DNA of 64,000 bases from assembly GCA_918797485.1 (NCBI GenBank), contig CAKKNE010000006.1:1488001-1552000 (forward strand), given 5' to 3'. How positions within the stretch are numbered: the first letter of the stretch is position 1; each line of letters opens with the position of its first letter. Both the position numbers and the translations under genes were made by a program. Positions 18,363 to 28,400 of this stretch are shown in pieces. The notes below the pieces were generated by a model. It did not search any database and was not told the origin of the DNA. It was given only the letters and a program-made list of their open reading frames with translations. This DNA comes from Pelagomonas calceolata (lineage: Eukaryota; Sar; Pelagophyceae; Pelagomonadales; Pelagomonadaceae).

Positions 18363-19214
18363 ATGGCACGCCTCGCAGCGCTCCTCGTCACGACCGCCTG
18401 GGCACGGAGCCCGCTCGAGATGCTGTGCGACGGCGACCGTCTCATAGTGGTCGCGGGCTACCACCACTCGGGCACCTCCATCCTGCAAGCCCAGCTCGCG
18501 CGGCGGCTCGGCCTGCCCGTGCCGACCACGACCGACGAAAGGTGGCCGACGGACCACCACGAGGAGGCGTGCTCGCCGGAGTGGTCCGTCTTCCGGACGC
18601 GTTTGAGTGGTCTCCGCGACGTGCACCGCTTCGCGCGGCTGCGGAACCGGTTCCCCGCGGCGAGGCTGGTCTTCTGCACGCGCGACGCCCCGAACCAGAT
18701 CTGGTCCCTGATGCGGCGCGCGTGCGCCGAGTCGCCTCGGTTGGCGACGTATTTGGCAAAACAAAGATGCCAGGTCCTGGAGAAAGAAGCGCGGTGGCGG
18801 CGGCCGGGCGCGCGCGACTGGACCGTGGACCTGGCGGATTTCGCCGTGGACTCGCGGAGCATCCTGCAGCAGGTCGTGCCCGGTCACCTGGCGTCGCCGG
18901 ACGCGCCGTCGTTGTTCATCGAGAGCGCCGCGGTGCGCGTGCCGTCCTTCAACAACAACGACGGGTTGCGACGGTGGCAGGTGCGGCAGCCCGTCTACGC
19001 GTACGAGCGGAGCCGCTTCGCGCGCGAGGGCGGCGCGTTGGTGCCGCTCCTGCGGTCGCTCGGCGACTGCGCGCGCGTCCGCGCGATGCCGCCCCTGAGC
19101 CTCGGCGAGCGCAAGGCGCTGTCGCGGAACAACTGCTCGGGGGGCGGTACTAGGGCGAAGTTCCCCGCGGACCTGCTGTTTCCCAGCGTGCGGCGGCCGC
19201 GCGGCGGGTACTAA
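18363..19214 (+). CDS. Sulfotransferase-like protein, secretory
   Basis: 283 residues. N-terminal signal-like stretch MARLAALLVTTAWA, then a P-loop (IVVAGYHHSGTSILQAQL, about 28-45). This matches the 5'-phosphosulfate-binding loop of Golgi-type sulfotransferases that use PAPS. FPAARLVFCTRDAPNQIWSLMRRA (about 97-120) fits the 3'-phosphate-binding strand-helix. The central part is shorter than usual. A secreted or Golgi carbohydrate/tyrosine sulfotransferase is likely; the acceptor is unknown. Confidence 0.6.
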   Translation: MARLAALLVTTAWARSPLEMLCDGDRLIVVAGYHHSGTSILQAQLARRLGLPVPTTTDERWPTDHHEEACSPEWSVFRTRLSGLRDVHRFARLRNRFPAARLVFCTRDAPNQIWSLMRRACAESPRLATYLAKQRCQVLEKEARWRRPGARDWTVDLADFAVDSRSILQQVVPGHLASPDAPSLFIESAAVRVPSFNNNDGLRRWQVRQPVYAYERSRFAREGGALVPLLRSLGDCARVRAMPPLSLGERKALSRNNCSGGGTRAKFPADLLFPSVRRPRGGY

Positions 19215-19620
19215 GTCTTGTTGTTGCGTTCCTCTTTGCGGGGCTGGGGCAAGTGGGGGGTGGTGTCGATTCGTCGGCGTCGGGCGGCCGCGTCTTTCAT
19301 AACAGCATACACCCGTCTAAGCAACGTCCGCACCCGAGCAATGTGGAACGTTCGCCCTTTCTATCACCCTATCGCGCGCGTCTCCCCGCATGGCGCGCGA
19401 TGGCTATACCTATAAAGCTAGTGCCTCTTCTAGCTCCAAAACATAATTCGTGGCCTCTCCAGGCATCCGCCTCGCGCACTGGCCACGCCTGCCGGGCGAC
19501 GCAGTTAGCGCTCTAGTTTCTTACTACTTTTCGCCGACAGCGTACGCTTACGCTGCGTCGCTGCCTGGAAAAGCCACACCGCTATAGCCTCCCTCCTCGC
19601 CAGCTGCACGCGCGGCACGC
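19215..19620. other. Intergenic between tandem genes
   Basis: 406 bases. Holds only a half-copy of the recurrent palindrome (CTAGTTTCTTAC at 19513-19524) about 100 bp before the next ATG. No RNA gene seen. Confidence 0.4.
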
Positions 19621-21390
19621 ATGGCTGAGCCCGAGCAACAAGCGCCGGCACCGGCAGCACCGACGCCGGCCGCACCGGCGCCGGCGTCGCCCGCCAAGCC
19701 CGAGAGCCTCGCCGCGCTGCCGCCGCCCGGCGGCCCCGCGCCCCCGAAAGGCATCCTCAAAAAGAAGAAGAAGAAGAAGATCCTCGACAAGCTCGCGCCG
19801 CCGGCGCCGGCGCCGGCGCCTCTACCTCAACAGTCGTCCGACGAGGACGACTTCGACGAGAAATTTCCGCAGAAGGCGAAGGCGCCGGCCGCCGCGCCGC
19901 CAGCACCGGCCGCCGCGCCCGCCGCGCCCGCCGCGCCGGCGCCGCAGCCCAAGAAGAAAAAGAAGAAGAAGCTGGCCAAGTTCGCGAGCCTCGGCGCGCC
20001 GCCGGCGCCGACGCCCACGGCCGCGCCGGCGCCGCCGCCGCCCGCGCCCACGGCGCCGCCGCCGAAGAAGAAGAAGCGGGTGGTCGTCGAAGAGGAAGAC
20101 GACGACGAGGACGCGCCGCCCGACGACCTCTTCGACCGCGAGGACGACGACGGCGCGGCGGCGGCCGCGTTCGCGGAGACCGAGGCGCCCGAGCTGCCGC
20201 CGGACGGCGTCGAGTATGACGAGCGCCACATCGCGCGGCTCAACGCCCAGTTGAAAGGCGTGGAGTTCGTCGACGACGGCGAGCGGTGGCGCGTCCTCAA
20301 GGTCTCGTTCGACGCGGAGCACGAGGAGCCCGTGTGCTTTTATTTTGATGCCAAATTAGGCGACAAGGGCACGGTCGACGACTGCGAGTACTCGGCCGTC
20401 GACGAGGTGCAGCAGTGGATCGCGAATCATAGGCGGCGCCTCAAGGCCAAGGCCGCGCGCGAGGCCTCCGGTTTGTCCGGCGCGCCGCCCAAGAAGCGCC
20501 GCGTGATTAGCGACGACGACTTCGCGTCCTTCGCCTCGTCGTTGGACACGGAAGAGGCGCCGCGGCGGAAACCCTCGCCGCCGCCCGCGGCGCCGCCGCC
20601 GGCGCCCGCGCCCGCGCCGCCGCCGCGGGTCAGGACGGTGCCCAAGAAGAAGAAGGACCCCCTCAAGGAGTCGCTCAAGAAGATTACCAAAGTTGGAGCA
20701 TCGGCAGCAATCCCGAAACGCGCGCCGGCGCCGCGGCCCCAACAAAGAGCCGTGCCGCGCTTCAAGAGCGACGCCCGAAAGCGGCCGTCGGCCATGGATC
20801 TGATGAGAGCGACGACGCCGGGGCAAGCTCCCCCACCACAAATGCGCGCGCCGCCGCCGCGGCCCGTGCAGCGCGCGGCCGAGCCGCCGCCGGGCTGGCG
20901 CCAGCGCGGCGCGCCTCAAAATGATAGGCCCTGGCTCGCGGCCGGCGCGCGCGGGCCGTCCCCCATGGGGGCGCCGCCCATGATGATGCCGCCGCCTCCG
21001 CAACAGTACGGCGGGCCGCCGCCGCAGTTCGGCGCGCCGCAGTTTGGGGGCGGCGGCGCGCCTCAATTTGGCGGGCCGCCGCCTCCGCAGTTCGGCGGCG
21101 GCGGCGCGCCTCAATATCAACGGCCGCCGCCCGCGGGCCTCTACGGCAGCGCGCCGCGGGCCGCGCCGTCGCTGGGCCCGCCGCCCTCCGTCGCGCCGAG
21201 CTTCGGCGGCGGCGGCGGCCCGCCGCCGGCCGCGCCGCCGCCGCGGCAGGCCGCCGACGAGAAGGCCGCGTTATTGGCGAAGCTGATGGACTCGAAGCCC
21301 GCGGACGCGCCTTCGGAAAGACCGCCGCCGCCCGCGGCGTGGGTCAACCCGCTTGCGCGCGAGCAGGCGTCGAAAGGGGGCCCCTTCTAA
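19621..21390 (+). CDS. Low-complexity Pro/Ala/Lys-rich protein with a small central domain
   Basis: 589 residues. The first 180 residues alternate Ala/Pro-rich linkers with Lys clusters (KKKKKKILDKLAPP, KKKKKKLAKFASLG, PPKKKKRVVVEEEDDDED), which could act as nuclear localisation signals. The only globular stretch is about 200-285 (ERHIARLNAQLKGVEFVDDG, WRVLKVSFDAEHEEPVCFYF, DEVQQWIANHRRRLKAKAA). It could bind peptides or nucleic acid, but I recognise no family. The C-terminal third is Pro/Gly/Gln-rich with repeated QFGG(G)GAPQFGGPPPPQFGG units, typical of disordered RNA-associated proteins. Function unknown; nuclear RNA-related role is a guess from composition. Confidence 0.5.
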   Translation: MAEPEQQAPAPAAPTPAAPAPASPAKPESLAALPPPGGPAPPKGILKKKKKKKILDKLAPPAPAPAPLPQQSSDEDDFDEKFPQKAKAPAAAPPAPAAAPAAPAAPAPQPKKKKKKKLAKFASLGAPPAPTPTAAPAPPPPAPTAPPPKKKKRVVVEEEDDDEDAPPDDLFDREDDDGAAAAAFAETEAPELPPDGVEYDERHIARLNAQLKGVEFVDDGERWRVLKVSFDAEHEEPVCFYFDAKLGDKGTVDDCEYSAVDEVQQWIANHRRRLKAKAAREASGLSGAPPKKRRVISDDDFASFASSLDTEEAPRRKPSPPPAAPPPAPAPAPPPRVRTVPKKKKDPLKESLKKITKVGASAAIPKRAPAPRPQQRAVPRFKSDARKRPSAMDLMRATTPGQAPPPQMRAPPPRPVQRAAEPPPGWRQRGAPQNDRPWLAAGARGPSPMGAPPMMMPPPPQQYGGPPPQFGAPQFGGGGAPQFGGPPPPQFGGGGAPQYQRPPPAGLYGSAPRAAPSLGPPPSVAPSFGGGGGPPPAAPPPRQAADEKAALLAKLMDSKPADAPSERPPPPAAWVNPLAREQASKGGPF

Positions 21391-21422
21391 GTTATCGGAT
21401 ATAGCTTAGTTACACAAGAGGC

Positions 21423-22481
21423 TCAGAGCGCCCACGCCACGAGGCGCCCGTCGCACGCCGTCGTCGAGAACCCGCCGCTTCCACTTTTTTTGAGGCAGGT
21501 CACGGGCCCCTGGTGCTTCTTCCAGGCCGTCGACCCCGCCGACGCGCCCTGGGCCGACCCCGTCTTGTCCTTGGCCTGCCACATGGCCATCTTCGCCGCC
21601 ACACCACTCGCGGCCTTCGTTTCCGCTTCTTTCTTCTCGTCTAAGAAGCGGGAGAAGGCCCAGGCGTTCGTCTTGGCGAAGAGGGCGGGATTCGCGTCGT
21701 GGCCCGCGCCGATGAGCTTCGCTTCGTCGAGGAATAGGAGCTGCGTCAAGGGCAAGCACGGCAGCTTGATCGTCTGCACTTGACCATTCGTCACGACTGA
21801 TATCGAAGCGTCGTGGCCGGCGAAGGCTAAGGAAGCACCGGAAGGACTATAGGCCACGGCGTGGACCCAGCCGCTGCACACGAACTCGGCCAGCACCTCG
21901 CCAAAGGGCTTGGCTTCGTAACCCGCGACAGCCGTCTGCGCCCCGTCGACACCGTCAATATGAGCGGAAAAGACTCTACAGCGAAAGTCCGAACTCCCAG
22001 TAGCCAACACCGTGGAGCAGGGGTGCCACGCCAGACTTAGTACAGAGGACTTGTGTTTTTTGATCATTTTACTGACCCACCAGTTGTTGTCTGACTCATA
22101 ATAGCATACTGGGACACATTTCGCGGAGGAGGCGACGGCGAACTTCTGGCCGTCGAGGGACCACCTGCAATCGAGCGCGGCCCGCTCGATGCGCAAAATC
22201 ACCAGGCTCGGTTTCCATTTCTTCTCTCCGTCGTCAAAGGACCAGACGAACGCGTTGCGGTCGTGGGCGCAGGTCACGATGTAGTTGGACTGGGGGTGCC
22301 AGTCGATCGCACTAATGAGCATGTCGTGCTCCTTTAAGCTGTGTTTGGTCTCCAAGGTCTTGGCGTCCGCGATCCTCAGTTCGTTCGAATTGGGCGCGAA
22401 GGCCACTTCGGAGCCGTCCGGGGACCAGGCGTGGGCGCTCACGCCTATTGTGGCGTCCGTGAGCTGCTGGAAGGTGGCCAT
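21423..22481 (-). CDS. ARPC1: Arp2/3 complex subunit 1 (ARPC1)
   Basis: 352 residues, the usual ARPC1 length, with a seven-bladed WD40 propeller throughout. Matches to ARPC1 include ISAIDWHPQSNYIVTCAHDRNAFVW, KPSLVILRIERAALDCRWSLDG, KFAVASSAKCVPVCYYESDNNWWVSKMIKKHKSSVLSLAWHP and a blade-6 insertion (NAWAFSRFLDEKKEAET). ARPC1 is the WD-repeat subunit that joins ARPC4/5 and contacts nucleation-promoting factors in actin branching. The ATG at 22481 is the only good start. Convergent with the Pro-rich gene, 32 bp between stops. Confidence 0.9.
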   Translation of the reverse strand: MATFQQLTDATIGVSAHAWSPDGSEVAFAPNSNELRIADAKTLETKHSLKEHDMLISAIDWHPQSNYIVTCAHDRNAFVWSFDDGEKKWKPSLVILRIERAALDCRWSLDGQKFAVASSAKCVPVCYYESDNNWWVSKMIKKHKSSVLSLAWHPCSTVLATGSSDFRCRVFSAHIDGVDGAQTAVAGYEAKPFGEVLAEFVCSGWVHAVAYSPSGASLAFAGHDASISVVTNGQVQTIKLPCLPLTQLLFLDEAKLIGAGHDANPALFAKTNAWAFSRFLDEKKEAETKAASGVAAKMAMWQAKDKTGSAQGASAGSTAWKKHQGPVTCLKKSGSGGFSTTACDGRLVAWAL

Positions 22482-22923
22482 GGCGCGGCGCGCGGCGGCT
22501 GGGTCCTAGCCCTTGATCCACTCGCCTGTAAAAAGGCGCGGCGCTGGGTTACGCTGGCAGCGGCCTCGATCGGGTCACTGGCTGTGGCCTCGGTTGACTT
22601 GTAGCTTCAGTGATTCGCGCGCGGCTGGCGTGCGAGCAAAATGCCCGGCGGCGAGACCTAGCGTACATCGACACTAGCCAAGTCGCAGCCCAAAGCCCCA
22701 GTGCCGTGTACAGCTCATTCGAAGTGGCAGAGCGTCGCTTCTCGCGTTTCGTACCCTTCAGATCCGCTACCGGTGCTTAGTTGCATTGGTTGCGCATCTG
22801 GGGCAAGCTACAGCCCGTACTCAGGTGTGCCTCCCTTACGCGTCGTGTCGTGCACAGAGCGCACAAAATTCGCAGCCAGCAGACTGGTGGAGAGCATCGC
22901 CGCCTACTTGTCGCACGAAGTGC
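22482..22923. other. Divergent promoter region (ARPC1 / FKBP-like)
   Basis: 442 bases between divergent starts. A diverged palindrome copy (22658-22678) is the only recognised item. Confidence 0.45.
22658..22678 (+). promoter_or_regulatory. Diverged CTAG palindrome copy
   Basis: CCTAGCGTACATCGACACTAGC-like (two CTAG half-sites 16 bp apart, GACACTAGC kept, GTAAG lost). 177 bp from ARPC1 and 246 bp from the FKBP-like ATG. Weak member of the family. Confidence 0.35.
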
Positions 22924-23556
22924 ATGCGCACGGCTCGCGTCGCACTTCTCGTCGTCAGCGTCATGGCCGCGCTCGAACCCGAAGACGTCCTCGGCGACGG
23001 TTCCGTGCTCAAGACCATCGTAAGGGCGGGCTCCGGCGGCAAGCCGCGACCGGGGCAAGTCGCGCGCCTGAAATACGCGCTGCGCCTCGCCGACGAGACC
23101 GTTATCGAGGAGGACGCCGCGCGGTCGATCACGGTCGGTAACGAGGGCGACGGCTTGGATTTGGGGGTGGCGGAGATGCGCGTCGGGGAGCGGAGCCGCC
23201 TCGAGGTGCGTTTTGATAGAGGTTTCGGCGAGGCGGGGCTGGGACGAAGGCGCGTGCCGCCGCGCGCGACGCTGTTCTACGACGTCGAGCTGCTGGCCGT
23301 CGCAGATGATGTGTCTTCATCGAACGACGACCCGCTCGCGCTGCCCGCCAGCGATGGTGCTCAAAGTGTGACCGTCGGCGGCGAAGCCGTCGCGATGGAG
23401 GAGCTGGGGCCCATCGTCATCAACACGGACGGGACGACGGCGCGCATCACGAACTGGCCGGAGATGACGCCGGCGGAGCAAGAAAAGACGCGCCGCGTCA
23501 TCGTCGCGCGCAACGCGAAGCGCCTCGCGAAGCTCGAGGCGGCCCGCGAGCTGTGA
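22924..23556 (+). CDS. FKBP-like protein with a C-terminal GPIVIN-NW motif domain
   Basis: 210 residues from the ATG at 22924, which adds a hydrophobic N-terminus (MRTARVALLVVSVMAA); an internal ATG at 22963 would give a cytosolic form. Residues about 20-120 match an FKBP-type fold: GDGSVLKTIVRAGSGGKPRPGQVARLKYALRL at the start, and VPPRATLFYDVELLAV at the end. The deep-pocket aromatic residues are partly missing, so prolyl isomerase activity is doubtful. The C-terminal part, LGPIVINTDGTTARITNW then MTPAEQEKTRRVIVARNAKRLAKL, is a motif I have seen at the ends of unrelated eukaryotic proteins but cannot name. Subcellular site unclear. Confidence 0.55.
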   Translation: MRTARVALLVVSVMAALEPEDVLGDGSVLKTIVRAGSGGKPRPGQVARLKYALRLADETVIEEDAARSITVGNEGDGLDLGVAEMRVGERSRLEVRFDRGFGEAGLGRRRVPPRATLFYDVELLAVADDVSSSNDDPLALPASDGAQSVTVGGEAVAMEELGPIVINTDGTTARITNWPEMTPAEQEKTRRVIVARNAKRLAKLEAAREL

Positions 23557-23696
23557 CCTAAGTAGGATTTGGATGTCGAGCGCGTTGACGGCGTGGGCCC
23601 GGCGCGTTATGTCGGGCGAGAGAGAGGGCCACTTATTGAACCCACCCCCAGGTAGTACGGACCCCGAACGCTTCGCCACCGTGTCATAGCGCGCGC

Positions 23697-23721
23697 GCTA
23701 GCGCCTGTAAGACACTAGCAA
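23697..23721 (+). promoter_or_regulatory. Recurrent CTAG palindrome, copy 7
   Basis: GCTAGCGCCT then GTAAGACACTAGCAA; half-sites 17 bp apart. 64 bp before the MYND gene ATG, the shortest distance in the window; the other neighbour is a gene end, so orientation is tied to the plus-strand gene. Confidence 0.8.
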
Positions 23722-23784
23722 ATTGACTGCTGGCAAATATAAATCGGCCCATCATCTCTGCTATCCATCGAAAGGCTGCCAAAG

Positions 23785-25305
23785 ATGGGACGCAAGACGG
23801 CCAAAAAGAAGCGGGGCGCCGCCAAGAACACTGTGCCCAAGGCCGCGCCGCTCGTCGACGCCACCGTGTTCGGGGGCAGCTATTCACTGCAAGTACCCCA
23901 GGGCTGGATGCACCCGGCAGAAGTCCTGGCGTCCGGCTTCGACGCCCGGCCGTCGGAGCAGTTCGTCAGCCGCCGCGCGTTAAGCGGTCCTGGCTTCGCG
24001 TCGCTCATAGTGGATGTGGTGCCGGCTCACATTCGTGATTTAGGGAGCCCTTCGGGCAAGCAGCGATTGTGTGAATTCGTGAATTACCATGAGGAGGAGA
24101 ACGACGCGACGTTCAAAGCCCCTGTCGAGGTCAAGAGCTGCCATGATTCGCCCTTTGAGAGCGTCTGGCTCATTGAGTATAAGTCGGTGGGAAAGCTGGA
24201 GGGGCGTACGACGAGGACGATGGCGGCGCTCCTCGAGAGTCCGGAGGCGGACGTGATCCTGCGCCTGAACAACGGCGACACCGAAAACGTCTGCTTCCCG
24301 TCGATTGTCGGGTCGCTGCGCCGCGTGCCGGGGGCTCCGCCGCCGCAACCGCACTACCCACGGGGCTCCGGCCTACCAGTCCCGCAGACAATTGAGCTCG
24401 ATTTCGACGAACTCGAAGCGGTCGCAAAAGACAGAGACGTAGATGTCGAGTTCCTCTGGATGACCGCCCAAGCGATGTGCTCCAGCGATGCCGAATTGAC
24501 ATCGATGGACGCGGCGGCGCGCGAGAAGGTCGACACGCTGCTCAGGTGCGAGAACTTTGCGCGATACCGGCATGCGGCGTTGGAATTGCCGATCGTCAGG
24601 CGGCGCATCGAGGATAGGCAGCGGGCACGCATTTCCCGCGAGCAGGCGTCTTATAAAGCAGCCTCGGAACCGGTCGACGACCCGCGGGCGCGTGCTATCT
24701 CGGTTGCCGTGGCGGTCGCCAAGGCCGCAGCCAAGGCTATCCCGCCTCACGAAAATATCACTGAGAATGCGAGATGGATAAGAGCAGTACAAACTCTACG
24801 GGATGCAATCACCACAGACGATTCTGACGAAGAAAACTTTTATGAGTATATGCAGAGCCGAAAGTATGACGGTCCCGAAAAGTACTGGCCGCATGAAAAG
24901 ATGTTGAAATTCATGTCGCGCTGGCCCCGTGTACGGAAGTACTGGCCACGGCTGCGGCGTAGAATCTGTACCTACTGTGGCAAGAGAAGTGACCTGTCCG
25001 AACCGCGGCTCTTGGTCTGCGGGGGGTGTGCCGCTGGCCGAGGCGTCGGGCGCTATTGTTCCGAGGCTTGTCAGCGAGCCGACTGGCCTGAACACCAGGA
25101 GGCTTGCACGCTCATTCATACTATGCCGGACGAGGGTCATCCGTGGATGAGGAAGGTGCCGCATACCATGCTTTTCGCCGGGGTGAAGGAAGCGAAATCC
25201 GCCGGCCTCTCGCCGGAGGGGATGTCGGAGGCTGATCTCGCGGACAGAATGTTGAGCCTCACACTTCAATATGCAAAACAATGGAAAAGCGAAGGAAAAA
25301 TGTAA
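23785..25305 (+). CDS. MYND-finger protein
   Basis: 506 residues. The N-terminus is Lys-rich (MGRKTAKKKRGAAKNT), then comes a domain of about 150 residues (YSLQVPQGWMHPAE... FPSIVGSLRRVP) with the layout of a small alpha/beta MOG1/PsbP-like fold, a weak impression only. A helical middle follows. The MYND zinc finger is at about 393-432: CTYCGKR, LLVCGGC, GVGRYCSEACQRADWPEHQEAC, with the full C-x2-C ... C-x2-C ... C-x3-C ... H-x3-C ligand set. MYND fingers bind proline-rich peptides. Partner and role unknown. Confidence 0.65.
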   Translation: MGRKTAKKKRGAAKNTVPKAAPLVDATVFGGSYSLQVPQGWMHPAEVLASGFDARPSEQFVSRRALSGPGFASLIVDVVPAHIRDLGSPSGKQRLCEFVNYHEEENDATFKAPVEVKSCHDSPFESVWLIEYKSVGKLEGRTTRTMAALLESPEADVILRLNNGDTENVCFPSIVGSLRRVPGAPPPQPHYPRGSGLPVPQTIELDFDELEAVAKDRDVDVEFLWMTAQAMCSSDAELTSMDAAAREKVDTLLRCENFARYRHAALELPIVRRRIEDRQRARISREQASYKAASEPVDDPRARAISVAVAVAKAAAKAIPPHENITENARWIRAVQTLRDAITTDDSDEENFYEYMQSRKYDGPEKYWPHEKMLKFMSRWPRVRKYWPRLRRRICTYCGKRSDLSEPRLLVCGGCAAGRGVGRYCSEACQRADWPEHQEACTLIHTMPDEGHPWMRKVPHTMLFAGVKEAKSAGLSPEGMSEADLADRMLSLTLQYAKQWKSEGKM

Positions 25306-25313
25306 GGCCCGGG

Positions 25314-25402
25314 GCATTGTAAGGACATCTGTAAGGACATTGTAAGGACATTGTAAAGTAGCACGTCCGAGTCACGGTACTAGTAGTACTACTAGTAGTA
25401 GA
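25314..25402. repeat. Short tandem repeats and a perfect 20-bp palindrome between convergent genes
   Basis: Contains four spaced copies of TGTAAGGACA-type units (25314-25357), then at 25378-25397 the sequence TACTAGTAGTACTACTAGTA, which equals its own reverse complement, extended by further TAG units. It sits 73 bp past the MYND gene stop and 38 bp past the stop of the convergent gene; it could mark 3' ends of both transcripts. Confidence 0.7.
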
Positions 25403-25434
25403 TAGATACCAGCCTTAGTACACCCGAAAAAAAA

Positions 25435-28400
25435 CTAGCCCGCCACGCTGCTACTCATCCGCACCGACCGCGGCCGCTCGCGGAACGGCGGCGGCGACGA
25501 CGCCAGCGACAGCCCGTCTTCATGCGAAGAGTCCGGCGAGACGACGTTCCGCCGCTCTACGTGAGGCAACTTGCGGGGACCAGAACCTTTCACAGCGAGC
25601 TCCTTGCGCCTTCGATAGACCCCGGCAGATAAATGGGCCTGCTGGGCCGGCGACAGGAACTGCGAACCTGTCGGACGTTTACCAATGGAAGCCAACCGCT
25701 CGTGCAGGGGTATCTCGCCAAAGGTAACTTCCACGTCCTTCTGCTCCCTTGCTCGAGTCAATGATGACTTCCGCTTCGGTGGAGAAAACGGACCGGGAAA
25801 CGGCGGCGGGTAGGGGTAGTCCCTTAGTACCGCTCGCGCGCTACTCCCCATCGCGTTGTGGCCGCCCGTCAGCGGCCTCTTTTTTAACATAGAAGGGTCC
25901 AGCTTGACTGGACTTCCGAGAGACGTCCTGCCGGTAGCACCGGTGACGACGGAGAACTCGTCTTCATCATACTCGGGCGCCGTCACCGGGCGGTTGCAAG
26001 ATAAGCACTTGGTCGAAGCCAGGCCCTCCCACTCCTCGGGCTCGGCCTCCTCGAGCTCCTTCAATCTTCTAAGAATGTCCTCGAGCTGGTCGCGGCCGGC
26101 CTTCGTCTCCAGGAGTCTCCTCAGGACGTCCATCTCCGACGACTCGATGAGTCGGGACTGGGCCCGTCGTAGCTCGGCCAGACCGTCCCGCAGATCATCC
26201 ACGGACGACTGCTGCGCTTTTGTGGGAACGAGCATCTCGAGCTTCTCCAACGCCTCGATGATCTCCGGGTCCGGACTTCTATCGACGATGACTTCCGGGG
26301 TCGGCGGTCTCTCATCCGCCGTGATGGTGATTTGCGGCGCTTCCCGGCCCGAAACCTCGGCCAAGGTAACAGCGAGGGCGTTCTGGGCCTCGGCGAGCGC
26401 CTCGTACTTCTTCCTCAATTCATTCGCATTGTCGTACTGGCGTCTTGCTAAATCCGCCTCCAGCACGTCGGCCACATGCCCGTGGACCTGCTTGACCTCG
26501 ACGTCGTCTATGGATGAGAGCGTCTCGGCCAGACTCCAAAGCCCCTCGACGGGCTCGCCTCGCGCGAGAGCGGCCGACGCCTCCGTGCACGCCCGACCGG
26601 CCCCTTCCAACGCATCGCCGGGGCGCTGGTGCCGCCTTCCAAAATTCTCCAGGGCGTCCTGCAGCGTCAGTGCATCGCTGGAACCGCTCAGAAGTTGTAA
26701 CGTGTCGCGGCCGGCCGCGTGGCGCCTCCATGCGATGCCCGCTTCGAGAGCTCTGAGAGCCTCGTCGGAGACGCCGCCCGTCGCCACAGGCACGGGAGCC
26801 GGCGTGCGCGGCCGGTCCCCGAGCATCGACGCCTCGAGCCGCTGGAGGCGCGCCGCGACGGTATTCTCGCTCGCGTGTTTGTGAGAGACCGCGCATCTTC
26901 CAGTAACTGGTTCGCTGTCTTCATCAATACGCCGCTCGAAGGTCTTCGCGCTGAAGTCCGCTAACTGAGGCAGGTCCGCGTGCGCCACGGGCGTATGATG
27001 CGGGTCCGACTCCAGTTCACTCGACCGCGGATCCCGGGGGTCGAACGACGCATGATGTAATTCGTCCCTCAGATGGAGCCGCTGCTCGTCGATCTCCCGC
27101 TCGAACGACTCCAATAAAGTAGCTACTTTATGCGAGGCCGGGTCGTCGTGCGTGACGTCCGCGTAGTGCGACGAGTCCGCGCCTTGTAAGATGGTGCCCG
27201 CTAGCTCGCGCCAGTCCTTCTTCTGGGACGCTTTCGATTTCGCGAGGAATAAGGACGCTAAGACAGTCGCCCGGCCCTTCTTGGCCTTGGCGAAGGCGTC
27301 GTCCAACCGTCTGAGAGACGCTTGTTCTAGCTTCGCTTGCTCCGTCTCGAGGTCGTCGCCGTCGACGTGCAACCTAGTTAACTCGGCGACGAACTCGGTT
27401 CGAGCACGCCTCGCTAATATGACTTCGGATTCCAGATAGCACCGCTGCAAATCGACGACGTGGCCGGGCACGTCCTCCGTGTGGCACCGCCGCGACGCTT
27501 CCAACCGCCGCGTGAGCGCGATCTCGACGCAGTCCTCCTCCTCGCCTAGTTCGACGGGCGCGAAGTGGTCTGCCATCGCTAGATTGCTATCTAAACCGGA
27601 GACGTTGTAGCCCAGCGTTTTCACGGCCTCCATCGCTCGCTTCGAACTCTGCAGCGCGTGGTCCGCGCGCCTTCTTAGGTCTCGCTCACCTTGATGGACG
27701 CGATCAAACAACGCGTGCTTGAGCTCTGTCAATTCGCCGTCGTTCGACAAGGACGCGAGCTTCTCCCTCAGTTCAGCCAGAGACTTATCTGTTGAAGCGA
27801 ACGACTCGTCGCACTGGCCAAACCCTCGGTCGGTCTTCGACTTGTGCTCCGTCTGCGCGCTTTCGAGCTGGGCCATCTTCGACTTGAAGGACGCCTGCAT
27901 CTTGCGCACCATCTCCGAGATCTGTTGGGCCCACTCGGCGCTCACGGGCTCGCCGTCCGCGGGCGCCGCCATCACTTCCACGTCCGCGTCCGCACTCAAC
28001 GCTTCGAGCTGGTCTTTCAGTTGCTGCTCCAGAGCGGTGATGCGGTCATTTTGTTCCTGGAGCTTCCCATCAGTAGTAGTCTGGAAGCCGCCCACGTCAC
28101 TATTCAACTTCTCGAGCTGGCCCGTCAAGGCGTCCTGGCGCTTGGTCCTTGACTGGGTTTCTTGCTCTATATTTTGACGTAGTTCGGACGCCGCTTCCGA
28201 CACCGAGTCCTTGGTCGCCTTCGTTCTCCGCAGCTCGTCGACGGCCCGCCCCAACTGGTCGCATCGCTTACCGACGGACCCAAGACTTCCCTCCAGCTCC
28301 CGCGACGCCCGCCGCGCTTCCGCGGCCTTCGCCTCTTTAACTAACGACAGCCAGTGCGACCACGAGGTCCACATGACCATGTTCGCCATGCGGTTCATGA

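Noticed and set aside
22701-23141. Alternative plus-strand frame over the FKBP-like start
   Set aside because: Starts in the intergenic region and becomes Arg-rich; the other frame carries the FKBP-like motifs.
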